Of a DNA stretch of 47,125 nt, positions 32,253-41,375 are shown one piece after another. The notes under the pieces are model-generated. The model saw nothing but the letters and a program-made list of their open reading frames with translations. It was not told where the DNA came from and did not search any database. The position numbers and the translations under genes are program-made. The DNA lies in assembly GCA_029008095.1 (NCBI GenBank), contig JAQXJB010000022.1, forward strand, positions 1-47,125. Direction: 5' to 3'. Origin of the DNA: Clostridiales bacterium (lineage in GTDB: Bacteria; Bacillota; Clostridia; Oscillospirales; Oscillospiraceae). Numbering within the stretch: position 1 is the stretch's first letter; the number at the start of each line of letters is the position of its first letter.

Positions 32253-33053
32253 TCACCGCACGGCGCACTGCCGCCCTTCATGGTTTATGGTGTATTCACC
32301 CGTCAGCAGCAGCTCGGACACGGGCACGATACTGTACCCATTGGCGATAAGCCCCTCGATTATTCCCGGGAGAGCCTCCGGCGTGTGCTTGGCCGCATTG
32401 TGGAAAAGCACTATGCTTCCTTTCCCCACCTTAGGCAGCACCCTCTGCTGTATCTCCGTGGCCGACAGATCCTTCCAGTCCAGACTGTCCACATCCCACT
32501 GGATGGTCCTGACGCCCATGCCATCCACGGCGGCGATGACCTTATCGTCATATTCGCCGTAGGGGGCGCGGAAGAGGGTCGGGCGCTTGCCGGTAACGGC
32601 CTCTATCTTGTCGCTGCATGCGTTTATATTGGCCACTATGTCCTCGGCCGAGAGCTGGCTGAAATGGGCGTGGTCGTTGGAATGGTTCATGACCTCGTGA
32701 CCCGCGTCCGAGAGAGCCTTCACCGACTCCGGGTACTTTTCCACCCAATCTCCCACCACGAAAAACGTTGCCGACACCTTATATTTCGCCAGAATATCGA
32801 TGAGCTGCTGCGTGTCCTCGTTGCCCCACGCCGCGTCAAAGGTAAGGGAGCAGACCTTTTCGTCCCGCTCCACGCAGTATATGGGCAGCCGCCGTGTTGT
32901 GGCCGCCGCGCCCACCATCCTCGGGCTGCACACAGCGCAGAACACCGCCACAGCCGCCGCAAGTCCCGCGCCCGCCGCGAGCCAGCGCTTTTTCAGCACC
33001 AGCACCCCGCCGTGAAACTTTTTCTTCTCCTTTGTTTTTGTAAAAAATTTCAT
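32253..33053 (-). CDS. Polysaccharide deacetylase, PdaB-like
   Basis: 266 residues. Residues ~22-42 form one hydrophobic segment, an anchor or signal. A NodB domain follows, with motif 1 TFDAAWGNED (D73; the PdaB type replaces the second Asp by a W-G segment), motif 2 HSNDH (H124, H128 for zinc), motif 3 RAPYGEYDD, and the later DVDSLDWKD and LFHNA. PdaB removes acetyl groups in spore cortex or wall glycan, outside the membrane. The ATG at 33053 has GGGAG 10 nt upstream. It is transcribed with or just after ppa but a terminator at 33093-33120 separates them. An endospore former is suggested, not proven. Confidence 0.85.
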   Translation of the reverse strand: MKFFTKTKEKKKFHGGVLVLKKRWLAAGAGLAAAVAVFCAVCSPRMVGAAATTRRLPIYCVERDEKVCSLTFDAAWGNEDTQQLIDILAKYKVSATFFVVGDWVEKYPESVKALSDAGHEVMNHSNDHAHFSQLSAEDIVANINACSDKIEAVTGKRPTLFRAPYGEYDDKVIAAVDGMGVRTIQWDVDSLDWKDLSATEIQQRVLPKVGKGSIVLFHNAAKHTPEALPGIIEGLIANGYSIVPVSELLLTGEYTINHEGRQCAVR

Positions 33054-33092
33054 GCTTATCATCTCCCTGGATAAGCATATGAGCAAGTCCAG

Positions 33093-33120
33093 AAAAAAAT
33101 ACCGCTCCTGAGAGCGGTAT
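33093..33120 (-). terminator. Terminator of ppa
   Basis: On the minus strand ATACCGCTC pairs with GAGCGGTAT (9 bp, 4-nt loop) and is followed by T7. It lies between the ppa stop and the deacetylase start. Confidence 0.88.
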
Positions 33121-33141
33121 CAGAGGTATGCTGCGCCCTGC

Positions 33142-33675
33142 CTACCGGCAGAAGCGTTCAACGTAATTATCCAGCGCGCTTTGAATGACCTCGATGGCCG
33201 CCGCGTGTCCGTTTACCTCGCCCGCCGCGGTGTCCTTGCCCTCCAGAGCCTTATAAACGCTGAAAAAGTGCGTCATTTCGCTGAAAATATGAGCAGGCAG
33301 CTCGGAAATGTCCTTATATCCGTTGTAGGTGGGGTCGGAGAACGGTATGGCGATGATCTTCTCGTCATTCCGCCCGCCGTCCAGCATGGAAATATATCCG
33401 ATGGGGTAGCAGCGAACCAGCGTGAGCGGATGCAGCGACTCCGAGCAGAGAACGAGCACATCCAGCGGGTCGCCGTCATCACCGTAGGAGCGGGGGATAA
33501 AGCCGTAATTTGCCGGATAGTGCGTGGATGTGTAAAGGACGCGGTCGAGCATGATAAGGCCCGTTTCCTTGTCCAGCTCGTATTTGTTTTTGCTGCCCTT
33601 GGGTATTTCGATAACGGCCATGAAATCCTCGGGAGCTATGCGTTTGGGGTCTATGTCGTGCCATATGTTCGTCAT
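33142..33675 (-). CDS. ppa: Inorganic pyrophosphatase, family I
   Basis: 177 residues, the normal size. It hydrolyses PPi in the cytoplasm and pulls biosynthetic reactions forward. Substrate and Mg-binding residues are present: EIPKGSKNKYE near residues 23-33, YPANYGFIP, the signature DDGDPLDVLV (acidic residues 66-72), and DEKIIAIP. It has GGAGG upstream of the ATG and its own strong terminator. Confidence 0.95.
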   Translation of the reverse strand: MTNIWHDIDPKRIAPEDFMAVIEIPKGSKNKYELDKETGLIMLDRVLYTSTHYPANYGFIPRSYGDDGDPLDVLVLCSESLHPLTLVRCYPIGYISMLDGGRNDEKIIAIPFSDPTYNGYKDISELPAHIFSEMTHFFSVYKALEGKDTAAGEVNGHAAAIEVIQSALDNYVERFCR

Positions 33676-33814
33676 GCGGCTTCCTCCTTATCGTATATTG
33701 CGTATATTATAGCATGGCATGCCGCGAAAAAGCAACTTTTATGTCAACTGCCTTTAAGAAACGCATCCACACCCCGCATAATACAGCGGCGAAACATTAA
33801 AGCAAAAAGACCCC

Positions 33815-34006
33815 CACCGTAGGGGCGACCATCGTGTCGCCCGCCGGTATGCAGTAACGATATGCACAAGGCAAAGGTAACACGCGCAAATGTAAATAAT
33901 ATGTCATTCTGAGCCCCGCCGCAGGCGGGAAAGTGAAGAATCTCCGCACTAACGAAACTGCAAATGTAACCTAACGTTGAGAATTCTTCACTCCCTTCAG
34001 AATGAC
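33815..34006. repeat. Repeat families D and A
   Basis: A family D hairpin at 33815-33845, then a family A copy at 33903-34006 with an inserted CCGCAGGCGGG in the left arm. They fill most of 33676-34079; no gene is seen there. Confidence 0.8.
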
Positions 34007-34079
34007 AATATTTTTATGCTCACCCGCATTACCTTCTCTGCCATGAACCTTGCCCCATATAATGAACCACGGCGGCCGT

Positions 34080-34643
34080 TCAGCCGCCGTTAAGAATTTT
34101 TCCGCTGAGTATATTGCACAGCAGCTTTCCCATCTGCTCCGGGGTAACCCCCGGCTCCTCAGACAGCCAGCGGGATGCCATTCCTACATAGCCCACCATC
34201 ATAAAGGTAAAGGACAGCTTTGCGCAGGCGTCGTCCGGACTGCAAACTCCCGCCTGGGCAAGATCTGTGAAAAGCTTATCGAACATCCGCTTGGAAAATT
34301 CCGCGTTTCCGTTCTCGCTGAGCAGCGAGCCCCATACGCCCGAATGCTCCCGGATATGGCGGAACAGCTCCGCGCAGACCTGCTCCCGCTCCTCTTCCCC
34401 GCCGGAGGCAATGCGCAGAACATACGTGCTCACCGTTTCCATTTCCACGTCCTCGGTGTGCCGCAGGAGGTCATACTGGTCTGAAAAATGCGCATAAAAC
34501 GTGCCTCGGTTCAGCTCCGCTGTCTCGCATATCTCTTTCACCGTGATCCTCTGTATGGGTTTGCCTCTCATAAGTCCGGCAAGACTCTCCCGAAGCATCA
34601 TTTTCGTGAATTCGACCCGTCGGTCATCCCGTTTTCCGGCCAT
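34080..34643 (-). CDS. TetR/AcrR family transcriptional regulator
   Basis: 187 residues. The N-terminal HTH (RITVKEICETAELNRGTFYA, then HFSDQYDLL) is a typical TetR recognition region. The ligand-binding part (~80-187) is of the TetR_C type found in DhaS-like regulators. The ATG at 34643 has AAGGAGG 8 nt upstream; an in-frame codon 11 residues earlier is not supported. Its promoter (34675-34704) points away from the solute-binding protein gene, and the 12-bp inverted repeat at 34802-34832 lies between them, so it is the best candidate regulator of the glycyl radical enzyme locus. The inducer is unknown. Confidence 0.88.
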   Translation of the reverse strand: MAGKRDDRRVEFTKMMLRESLAGLMRGKPIQRITVKEICETAELNRGTFYAHFSDQYDLLRHTEDVEMETVSTYVLRIASGGEEEREQVCAELFRHIREHSGVWGSLLSENGNAEFSKRMFDKLFTDLAQAGVCSPDDACAKLSFTFMMVGYVGMASRWLSEEPGVTPEQMGKLLCNILSGKILNGG

Positions 34644-34674
34644 ACCCGCTCCTCCTTCCGGTCTCTTGCCAAAC

Positions 34675-34704
34675 ATTATAGTATTGCAGCCCGCCGGCGG
34701 TCAA
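34675..34704 (-). promoter_or_regulatory. Promoter of the TetR gene
   Basis: On the minus strand TTGACC (34699-34704), 18 nt, TATAAT (34675-34680), 32 bp upstream of the TetR start. Confidence 0.7.
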
Positions 34705-34801
34705 TCCCGGGAGGGTATTTTTTATATTTATTGCAAAATCATTTCGTCATTCCGCTCAAATATTTCAATATTTTTTGTAAATAACTATATATTTTCACTT
34801 T

Positions 34802-34832
34802 TAATGAACATTTCAAACCAAAATGTTCATTA
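34802..34832. promoter_or_regulatory. 12-bp-arm inverted repeat, candidate TetR operator
   Basis: TAATGAACATTT (34802-34813) and AAATGTTCATTA (34821-34832) are perfect reverse complements around a 7-bp centre. It lies between the divergent TetR and solute-binding protein genes, 27 bp upstream of the latter's -35 box. Confidence 0.6.
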
Positions 34833-34858
34833 TCTTTCATGGAAATAAAAACTGATTA

Positions 34859-34887
34859 TTGTCCGTTCAGAAATATTTCATTATAAT
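34859..34887 (+). promoter_or_regulatory. Promoter of the solute-binding lipoprotein gene
   Basis: TTGTCC (34859-34864), 17 nt, TATAAT (34882-34887), 72 bp upstream of the ATG. Confidence 0.7.
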
Positions 34888-34958
34888 TTATTCATATATT
34901 AGCAATACCCTCCGAGGAGGCTATGCAGTTTGGAAATTCAGTTGAAAGGAGTATATCA

Positions 34959-36722
34959 ATGAAAAGGATCATATGCATCTTGCTCGCACTGACTCTCGCC
35001 GCCGCGCTCTTTACCGGCTGCGCCAGGACCACCCCCACGGTCTCTCCCACGGACGCTGGCAGCCAGCAGACCCCGGATGCCGCGGGAGCGACCTCGACAC
35101 CCGATACCCAGGAACCGCCCAAATATCTTTTCGCCCCCGGCAACTACGCCACCGACGAAAAAGGCTGGCCCACCGAGGGATACGCCTATGATACTCCCTT
35201 CTGCCTTACAGAAGAAACTCTCAGCTACTGGACCGTAAACTGGACGCCCCAGATACTCCCCGCCGAGGGCATGGACGGCATCGACTTCTGCATAGCCGAG
35301 CAGGAGGCCACCGGCGTGAACATCGAATACATCGTCGTATCCTCCGAGACCCGCAGCGAAAACTTCTCCGTTCTTCTGGCCGCCGACGATCTGCCCGACC
35401 TGATGAACCAGGCCGACATCTTCTATCCCGGCACCGAGATAGACGCCATTGAGCAGGGCTACTTCGTCAATATCTACGATTACCGCGAATACTGCCCCAA
35501 CTACATCTACTTCATCCGCTCTCACATGGATGAAGACAAGAATCTTTACGACCAGTGCTTCCTTGACAACACCCATATTTCCAAGTTTCTGGGACTGAAC
35601 AACAAGGGCGGCCTGGACGCCACCATCATCGCCGTCCGTGCCGACTGGCTGGATAAGCTCGGCGTAAATAAGGACGATCTGGACACCATCGACGAATACA
35701 CCGCCGTGGCCGAGCGCATGCGCACGGAGCTGGGCGCGGCCTACCCCATATCCCTCATCTCCGACAGTCTCGACTCCGGCAGCTACCTTGGCTGCTACGA
35801 CACCTATACCACTCTCAGCTCCACCTACATCAACGCATTTCCCTCTCCCCACATCGAGAACGGCAAGGTCGTTTTCTATTTCAGTGACGACCATGCCAAA
35901 GCCTTCGTTGAGCAGTTGAGCAAGTGGGTAGCCGGCGGACTTATCACCCCCAACTGGCTGAACAACACCGACGGCGAGGCCAACGTGACCGGCGGCGTTG
36001 TGGGCATATGCAGCATGCCCGTAAGCACTCTGAGCTATTACTCGGCGCTGACCCCCGACCCCGACTGCCGCTGGGAAGTCCTCAAGAAGCCCAGCCTCTA
36101 TGAGGGTCAGGTACACCACCTCGGCGTCAACAAGGGACTTTGCAACGGCTACGGCAGGACCCAGATAAGCGCGTCCTGCGAAAACATCCCCCTGGCCGTC
36201 ACCTGGTGCGACTGGCGTTACAGCCCCGAGGGCTCCGAGCTCTCCGCCTGGGGCGTAGAGGGACGGCTCTGGGAGTATGACGATACCGGCAGGCGCGTTG
36301 CCACCGAGTGGGCATACAATAACCCCGACGGCCAGATATTCGGTTTCCTCATGTGTACCTATTCCTCCAACTTCCTCGCCGAGCACGGCCTTGGAGACGC
36401 CGCCGCCCCCTATAGCTATCCCGGCGGAGAGATGGCAATAGAGCACTTCAGCTATTGGTATCAGACGGCGTATGACGGCGCGTACGAATGGCCCAAGGGC
36501 GTCACCCTAACCGAGGAGCAGACCGGTCTGTTCATAAAGTACGCCGATCTTGACACATATATCTGCGAGAACATACTTGCCTTTGTCAGCGGCATAAAGC
36601 CCATGAGCGAATGGGACTCTTATATCGAAGGACTCAAGGGCATGGGCCTGGAAGAGGCCGAGGCCATCTACCAGGAGGCCTATGACGCTTATCTCCTGCG
36701 CGCCGAGGAACGCGATTTCTGA
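34959..36722 (+). CDS. Extracellular solute-binding lipoprotein (ABC importer type)
   Basis: 587 residues. A signal peptide MKRIICILLALTLAAALFTG ends in a lipobox with Cys21, followed by a Thr/Pro/Ser-rich linker (~22-60). The mature part has the two-lobe pattern of LplA/YtcQ-type binding proteins, including EEATGVNIEYIVV-like early strands (EQEATGVNIEYIVVSSET), LLAADDLPDLM, and RADWLDKLGV. Such proteins feed sugars or oligomers to a membrane permease, but no permease or ATPase gene is adjacent. The ATG at 34959 has AAAGGAG 7 nt upstream; an in-frame ATG at 34923 has GGAGG only 2 nt away. A terminator follows. It likely captures the substrate of the neighbouring enzymes. Confidence 0.85.
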   Translation: MKRIICILLALTLAAALFTGCARTTPTVSPTDAGSQQTPDAAGATSTPDTQEPPKYLFAPGNYATDEKGWPTEGYAYDTPFCLTEETLSYWTVNWTPQILPAEGMDGIDFCIAEQEATGVNIEYIVVSSETRSENFSVLLAADDLPDLMNQADIFYPGTEIDAIEQGYFVNIYDYREYCPNYIYFIRSHMDEDKNLYDQCFLDNTHISKFLGLNNKGGLDATIIAVRADWLDKLGVNKDDLDTIDEYTAVAERMRTELGAAYPISLISDSLDSGSYLGCYDTYTTLSSTYINAFPSPHIENGKVVFYFSDDHAKAFVEQLSKWVAGGLITPNWLNNTDGEANVTGGVVGICSMPVSTLSYYSALTPDPDCRWEVLKKPSLYEGQVHHLGVNKGLCNGYGRTQISASCENIPLAVTWCDWRYSPEGSELSAWGVEGRLWEYDDTGRRVATEWAYNNPDGQIFGFLMCTYSSNFLAEHGLGDAAAPYSYPGGEMAIEHFSYWYQTAYDGAYEWPKGVTLTEEQTGLFIKYADLDTYICENILAFVSGIKPMSEWDSYIEGLKGMGLEEAEAIYQEAYDAYLLRAEERDF

Positions 36723-36736
36723 CAGATTCATGGTCT

Positions 36737-36772
36737 TACGGGCCGCCAACTCCCGGCGGCCCGTAAATTTTT
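36737..36772 (+). terminator. Terminator of the lipoprotein gene
   Basis: TTACGGGCCGCC (36737-36748) pairs perfectly with GGCGGCCCGTAA (36756-36767), followed by ATTTTTAT. It makes the lipoprotein gene a separate unit. Confidence 0.9.
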
Positions 36773-36794
36773 ATCAGTATTTGAAAGATAAGCA

Positions 36795-36827
36795 TTTACT
36801 GTTCGTCAAAGTTGTATTATAATACAA
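36795..36827 (+). promoter_or_regulatory. Promoter of the first glycyl radical enzyme with 16-bp palindrome
   Basis: TTTACT (36795-36800), 17 nt, TATAAT (36818-36823). The -10 box lies inside TTGTATTATAATACAA (36812-36827), a perfect 16-bp palindrome. A protein bound there would block RNA polymerase. It differs in sequence from the 34802-34832 repeat, so it may serve another regulator. Confidence 0.6.
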
Positions 36828-36871
36828 ATATAATTGTAACATTTATTATAGGTCGAAAGGAGCATCCCCTA

Positions 36872-39310
36872 ATGTTTGTTCTGAAGCCCATGACGGAACG
36901 TGTGCAGCGTATGCGCGCCCGCTACCGCGACACCATGCCTAAGATATGCATAGCCCGCTACCGCCTTATAACTGAATTTTATCAGCAGAACATGGCTCTC
37001 ACCGGCGTGCTCAAGCGTGCCCTCGCCATGAAGCACATTTTTGAGAACATCCCCGTGCGCATAGAGGATGACGATATTATTGTCGGCGCTCAGGGCACCA
37101 CCTTCCGTTCCGCCGCCATCTATCCCGAGTATGACCTCACCTCCCTGCCAGAGGAAATAAAGAGCGGCAACATCACAAACCGCAAATATGACCCCTACCT
37201 CATCGACAAGGAGGACGGCGACTACATCCTTGCCACCGCCGATTTCTGGCGGCAGGAGAGCATGGGCGCCAAGATGAAGTATTATGTTCTGGACGGCTTT
37301 CTGGAACACGATAACAGCGGCACCACCACGCACAGCGCCCGCTGGGGCAGCTCCGGCCCCGTCGGCCATTTCTGCACCAATTACCGCGCCGCTCTCCATA
37401 AGGGCTTCGGCGCAATCATGGCCGAGGCAAAGGAGAAGATGGCGAAGCTGGAGGAGGACGGCATCTACGGCAGCGACATAGATAAGTATTATTTCTATAA
37501 GTCCGTGGCTCTTGTCAGCGAGGGCATGATAACCCTCACCAAGCGCTACGCCGCCGAGGCCGCCCGCATGGCCGGGGCCGCCACCGACCCCGCCCGCAAA
37601 AAAGAGCTGGAGATGATGGCCGACTGCCTGAACCACGTTATGGAAAAGCCCGCCCGGGGCTTCCTGGACGCCGTTCAGTGCCTGTTCATGTACGAGACCT
37701 GTCTTGCTCTCGAGGGCAACATGCACGGCATGAGCATGGGTCGAATAGACCAGTATCTGGGCGAATATTATGACCGCGACATCGCAAGCGGCGCTATCAC
37801 TCCCGAGTACGCTCAGGAGATACTTGATACCTTCTACCTGAAGATCGCCGAGATGAATAAATTCTGGGGCGACGGCGGCGAGGCCGGTCAGCCCGGCTAC
37901 ACCAGCGGTCAGCTCATGACCCTTGGCGGCGTAGACCCCGTCACCGGCGAGGACGCCACCAACGCCGTCACCTATATGATGCTTCAGTGCTCCGCCCGTC
38001 TGGTGCTCCATGATCCTCCCCAGGCTCTGCGCGTACACAAGGGCACTCCCCACGAGCTCTGGGAGGCCGCCATCGCCACGACCCGTATCTGCGGCGGCGT
38101 TCCCTCCTTTGAAAGCGACGAGGTCATCATCCCCTCGCTTCTCGACCGCGGCCTTTCCCTTGAATCCGCCCGGGACTACTGCCTCATCGGCTGCGTGGAG
38201 CCCGGCGGCACCGGCGACGAATGGCCTGCCTGCGGCGGCACCGGCGCGGCCTCCTATTGGAATATGGCCAACGCCCTCTGGCTGGGCATAAACAACGGCT
38301 ATAATCCCATGCCCGTTTACACCTGGGGCGGCGAGCCCAAGCTCGGCGGTCAGGTGGGTCTGCCCACCGGCTACCTCTACGAGATGGAGACCTTTGAGGA
38401 GGTTCTGGAGGCCTACAAGAAGCAGACCGAGTTCTTCGTAAAATGGCACGTTTCCTGCACCAATAACTTCGAGTATCTGGCCCGCAATATCATCCCCCTG
38501 CCCGTGGTCTCCGCCACGATGGAGGGCTGCATGGAGAAGGGCGCGGACGTAATGTGGGGCGGCGCCAAATACAACTCCACCGGCCTTGCGGGCGTTGGCA
38601 TCGGCAACGTGGCCGACAGCCTTCAGATGATAAAGCATCTCTGCTTTGACACCAGGAAATGCACCACCCGCGAGCTTTACGACGCGCTCATCAACAACTG
38701 GGAGGGCTACGAAGATCTCCACAGCTACATAAAGAACGAAGCGCCCCATTACGGCAATGGCGACCCCGAGGTGGATCAGTGGGCGCGCTGGGCCTCCGAC
38801 GTTTTCGCCGACGCTATAAACCGCTCCACCGGCCCGAGAGGCCGTTACAGCGCGGGCCTCTACCCCGTCACCACCAACGTTGGCTTCGGTATGCAGACCG
38901 CCGCCACCCCCGACGGACGCAAAAAGGGCGAGCCCCTTGCCGACGGCATTTCTCCCGTCCAGCAGATGGATAAGAACGGCCCCACCGGCGTGCTCCTCTC
39001 CGTGTCCCAGATAGACCACCGGAAATTCCCCAACGGCACCCTGCTCAATATGAAGTTCAGCCCCTCCTGCTTCGAGGGCGAGAACAGCGTTGAGAAGCTC
39101 ATCGCCCTGCTCAAGACCTACTTCTTCCAGCTCAAGGGCATGGAGGTACAGATAAACGTGGTCAGCGCCGACACCATGCGCGCCGCCCAGAAGGACCCCG
39201 CCAGCTATAAGGACCTCGTTGTGCGTATCGCGGGCTTCTCCGTCTACTTCGTTGAGATGCACCGCGCCGGCCAGAACGACCTCATCAACCGCACCGAGCT
39301 TTCCATGTAA
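36872..39310 (+). CDS. Glycyl radical enzyme (dehydratase/lyase type), no. 1
   Basis: 812 residues, normal for the pyruvate formate-lyase superfamily. The glycyl radical loop VVRIAGFSVYF has Gly788; the thiyl cysteine and catalytic Glu are C441 and E443 in LIGCVEPGG, the C-x-E arrangement of dehydratases and C-N or C-S lyases, not the Cys-Cys of PFL. The following GTGDEWPACGGTG is unlike the loops I recall for choline lyase or glycerol dehydratase, so the substrate may be new. It acts strictly anaerobically after activation by a radical SAM enzyme, and none is in the window. AAAGGAG lies 9 nt before the ATG at 36872. The next gene, 144 bp on, is a URO-D family protein, probably co-transcribed. 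Confidence 0.88.
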   Translation: MFVLKPMTERVQRMRARYRDTMPKICIARYRLITEFYQQNMALTGVLKRALAMKHIFENIPVRIEDDDIIVGAQGTTFRSAAIYPEYDLTSLPEEIKSGNITNRKYDPYLIDKEDGDYILATADFWRQESMGAKMKYYVLDGFLEHDNSGTTTHSARWGSSGPVGHFCTNYRAALHKGFGAIMAEAKEKMAKLEEDGIYGSDIDKYYFYKSVALVSEGMITLTKRYAAEAARMAGAATDPARKKELEMMADCLNHVMEKPARGFLDAVQCLFMYETCLALEGNMHGMSMGRIDQYLGEYYDRDIASGAITPEYAQEILDTFYLKIAEMNKFWGDGGEAGQPGYTSGQLMTLGGVDPVTGEDATNAVTYMMLQCSARLVLHDPPQALRVHKGTPHELWEAAIATTRICGGVPSFESDEVIIPSLLDRGLSLESARDYCLIGCVEPGGTGDEWPACGGTGAASYWNMANALWLGINNGYNPMPVYTWGGEPKLGGQVGLPTGYLYEMETFEEVLEAYKKQTEFFVKWHVSCTNNFEYLARNIIPLPVVSATMEGCMEKGADVMWGGAKYNSTGLAGVGIGNVADSLQMIKHLCFDTRKCTTRELYDALINNWEGYEDLHSYIKNEAPHYGNGDPEVDQWARWASDVFADAINRSTGPRGRYSAGLYPVTTNVGFGMQTAATPDGRKKGEPLADGISPVQQMDKNGPTGVLLSVSQIDHRKFPNGTLLNMKFSPSCFEGENSVEKLIALLKTYFFQLKGMEVQINVVSADTMRAAQKDPASYKDLVVRIAGFSVYFVEMHRAGQNDLINRTELSM

Positions 39311-39336
39311 AATTCAGGAGCGAGCGTTAAAGATTT

Positions 39337-39399
39337 GTCATTCTGAGCCCACCAACGGCGGATGCGAAGAATCTCCGCACCCACGTCACGCACGATCTA
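39337..39399. repeat. Left-half copy of repeat family A
   Basis: GTCATTCTGAGCCCACCAACG to GAAGAATCTCCGCACCCACG are present; the right arm is lost. It lies between the first glycyl radical enzyme and the URO-D family gene, with no terminator. Confidence 0.7.
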
Positions 39400-39454
39400 A
39401 CACCCACACATCAAAACAAATTGTCAAAATAAACATATATAAGGAGAGACCAGA

Positions 39455-40531
39455 ATGAAATACACAAGACCCGAATTCAACGACCCCAATGTTCCCGTTA
39501 TCGAAAACAAGGGACTTTTCGGCGGCGGCAAGATGACCTTCCCCGTCCTCGAGCATCCCATTTCCATCAAGGAGAACTTCCGCCGCGCCTATACCCGCCA
39601 GAACCCCGTATGGGTTCCCAACAGCATGACCGACGTGTCCACCAATATGCTGGCCACCATGAACGGCATGCCAGAAGCCGACTTCTCCCGCACGGAGCGC
39701 TATGACTGGGTGGACTGGTTCGGCGTTGAGTGGACCTACGTTCCCGAGGCCGGCGGCCCCATGCCCAAGATCGGCACCCATTTCATGGACGATATCCTCG
39801 ACTGGAAGGAAAAGGTGAAGTTCCCGAATCTGGATGATTACGATTTCGAGGGTCACTGCAAGAAGTTCATGGAGACCTATGACGGCGAGAAGGTCCTTCA
39901 GGTGAATATCGGCCTTGGCTGCACCGAGCGCTTCGTTTCTCTGCTGGGCGGCTATTCCGAGGCAATGGTAGCCATGGCCCTCGAGCCTGAGACCGTCCGC
40001 GAATACCTGGAAGCCTTCGCGGATTGGGAGATAACCGTTATCGACCGCCTGTGCAAGTATCTCCCCCTCGACATGATCACCTATCACGACGACTGGGGCA
40101 CCGAGCGCGACACCTTCTTCTCCGAGAAGATGATGGAGGAGATCGTCTATCCTCCCACGAAGCGCATCGTCAGCCACGTCAAGTCCAAGGGCATCTGCTT
40201 CGAGCTGCATAGCTGCGGCCACATTGAGCGCTTCATCCCCTATATGATAGACCTGGGCGTAGACCTCATCCAGATTCAGGCCCGCGCCAACGATATCCCC
40301 GCCTATAAGAAAAAGTGGGGCGACAAGATCGGCTTCGACCTCTCCATCATGCCCGAGCCGGGCATGGATAAGGACGGCATCATCAAGGCCGCCCGTGATA
40401 TGGTTGACAATTACGCTGCGGGCGGCGGCTTCTATTCCTCCGTGTACTCCCCCGACCCCGAGCTTCTCTGGTACGGCACCTCCGAGCTTTATTATTACAG
40501 CCGCGAGAAGTACGAAGAGGAGCAGGCCTGA
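39455..40531 (+). CDS. URO-D family protein, methyltransferase-like
   Basis: 358 residues in the uroporphyrinogen decarboxylase superfamily, which also holds MtaA/MtbA-type corrinoid methyltransferases. Zinc-type residues H252 and C254 (ELHSCGH) are present, as is TYHDDWGTERDTFFSEKM near 209-226. The distal Cys that completes the His-x-Cys...Cys zinc site in MtaA/MtbA is absent, since no cysteine follows C254; porphyrin-decarboxylase residues are not evident either. No corrinoid protein gene is adjacent. AAGGAG lies 8 nt before the ATG. In this locus it could transfer or remove a methyl group, or do new chemistry, on the substrate of the glycyl radical enzyme. Confidence 0.8.
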   Translation: MKYTRPEFNDPNVPVIENKGLFGGGKMTFPVLEHPISIKENFRRAYTRQNPVWVPNSMTDVSTNMLATMNGMPEADFSRTERYDWVDWFGVEWTYVPEAGGPMPKIGTHFMDDILDWKEKVKFPNLDDYDFEGHCKKFMETYDGEKVLQVNIGLGCTERFVSLLGGYSEAMVAMALEPETVREYLEAFADWEITVIDRLCKYLPLDMITYHDDWGTERDTFFSEKMMEEIVYPPTKRIVSHVKSKGICFELHSCGHIERFIPYMIDLGVDLIQIQARANDIPAYKKKWGDKIGFDLSIMPEPGMDKDGIIKAARDMVDNYAAGGGFYSSVYSPDPELLWYGTSELYYYSREKYEEEQA

Positions 40532-40556
40532 CCCAAAACGCTTTATCTAAAAATCT

Positions 40557-41279
40557 GTCATTCTGAGCTTGCGAAGAATCGACCCACCAACGTTACTGCC
40601 AATCTAAGCCCAACGCCGGAGATTCTTCACTGACAAGTTTTTTACATTTTTCCGTTAATTGTTTCTGCCATCCATAATCCAACTGCCCCGGCGGAGGCAC
40701 GCCTCCGCCCTACGCTCTATCCATAAAAGGGAAGGAAACCTCGTAGGGCTGGGGCGCGCCCCTGCCGCGCAGTAACGATATGCGCAACGTAACGACAAAA
40801 CGCAAAACCTAAAATTTTGTCATTCTGAGCCCCACCGAAGGTGGGAGTGCGAAGAATCTCCGCACGAATGGTACTTCCGATCCAAACCACATGCGGAGAT
40901 TTTTCGCTGCGTTCAGAATGACACGCCGTTTTACATTTTCGTATTATCGTTTCTGCAGTGTGTATCCTATCTGCCGCGCGGGCGTGCGATGCACGCCCCT
41001 ACGGTGTCATCCTTTCAGCAGCGAAAAACCGCAGAATATTATGACCCACCGTAGGGGCGACCATTGGTCGCCCGCCTTATCGCAATAACGATATGCACAA
41101 TGTAGCGATAACACGCAAAAATGTAAATAACCTGTCATTCTGAGCCACGCGAAGAATCCCCGCACCAACGGTACTGCCAATGAAAATCCAACACCGGAGA
41201 TTCTTCACTACGTTCAGAATGACATCGCTCGAGGCCTTATGCCGTGAACGTAGGGCGGAGGCGTACCTCCGCCGTGCAG
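40557..41279. repeat. Dense repeat block: families A, E, B, A, C, D, A, E
   Basis: In order: truncated A (40557-40634), E (40686-40714), B (40742-40773), A (40819-40922), C (40977-41006), D (41047-41076), A (41134-41223), and E (41250-41279). Linkers such as ATTATCGTTTCTGC and CAATAACGATATGCACAATG recur between the same families as elsewhere. It fills the 844 bp between the URO-D gene and the flavoprotein gene; no gene is seen in it. Confidence 0.85.
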
Positions 41280-41375
41280 TAACGACACCCACCGCAGAAA
41301 TGACCAAACGCAAAAATCCTAAACCATGTCACCCTCAAGGCTTAGACTTCATCCATTACAAGGAGGTCAACACCG

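Noticed and set aside
34956-36446. A 496-codon minus-strand frame opposite the lipoprotein gene
   Set aside because: It has no ribosome binding site and a biased composition; the plus strand carries a signal peptide, lipobox, promoter and terminator.
36869-39262. A 797-codon open frame opposite the first glycyl radical enzyme
   Set aside because: It is a shadow frame of a gene with intact catalytic motifs; its translation is low-complexity Gly/Val/Ala/His and matches no family.
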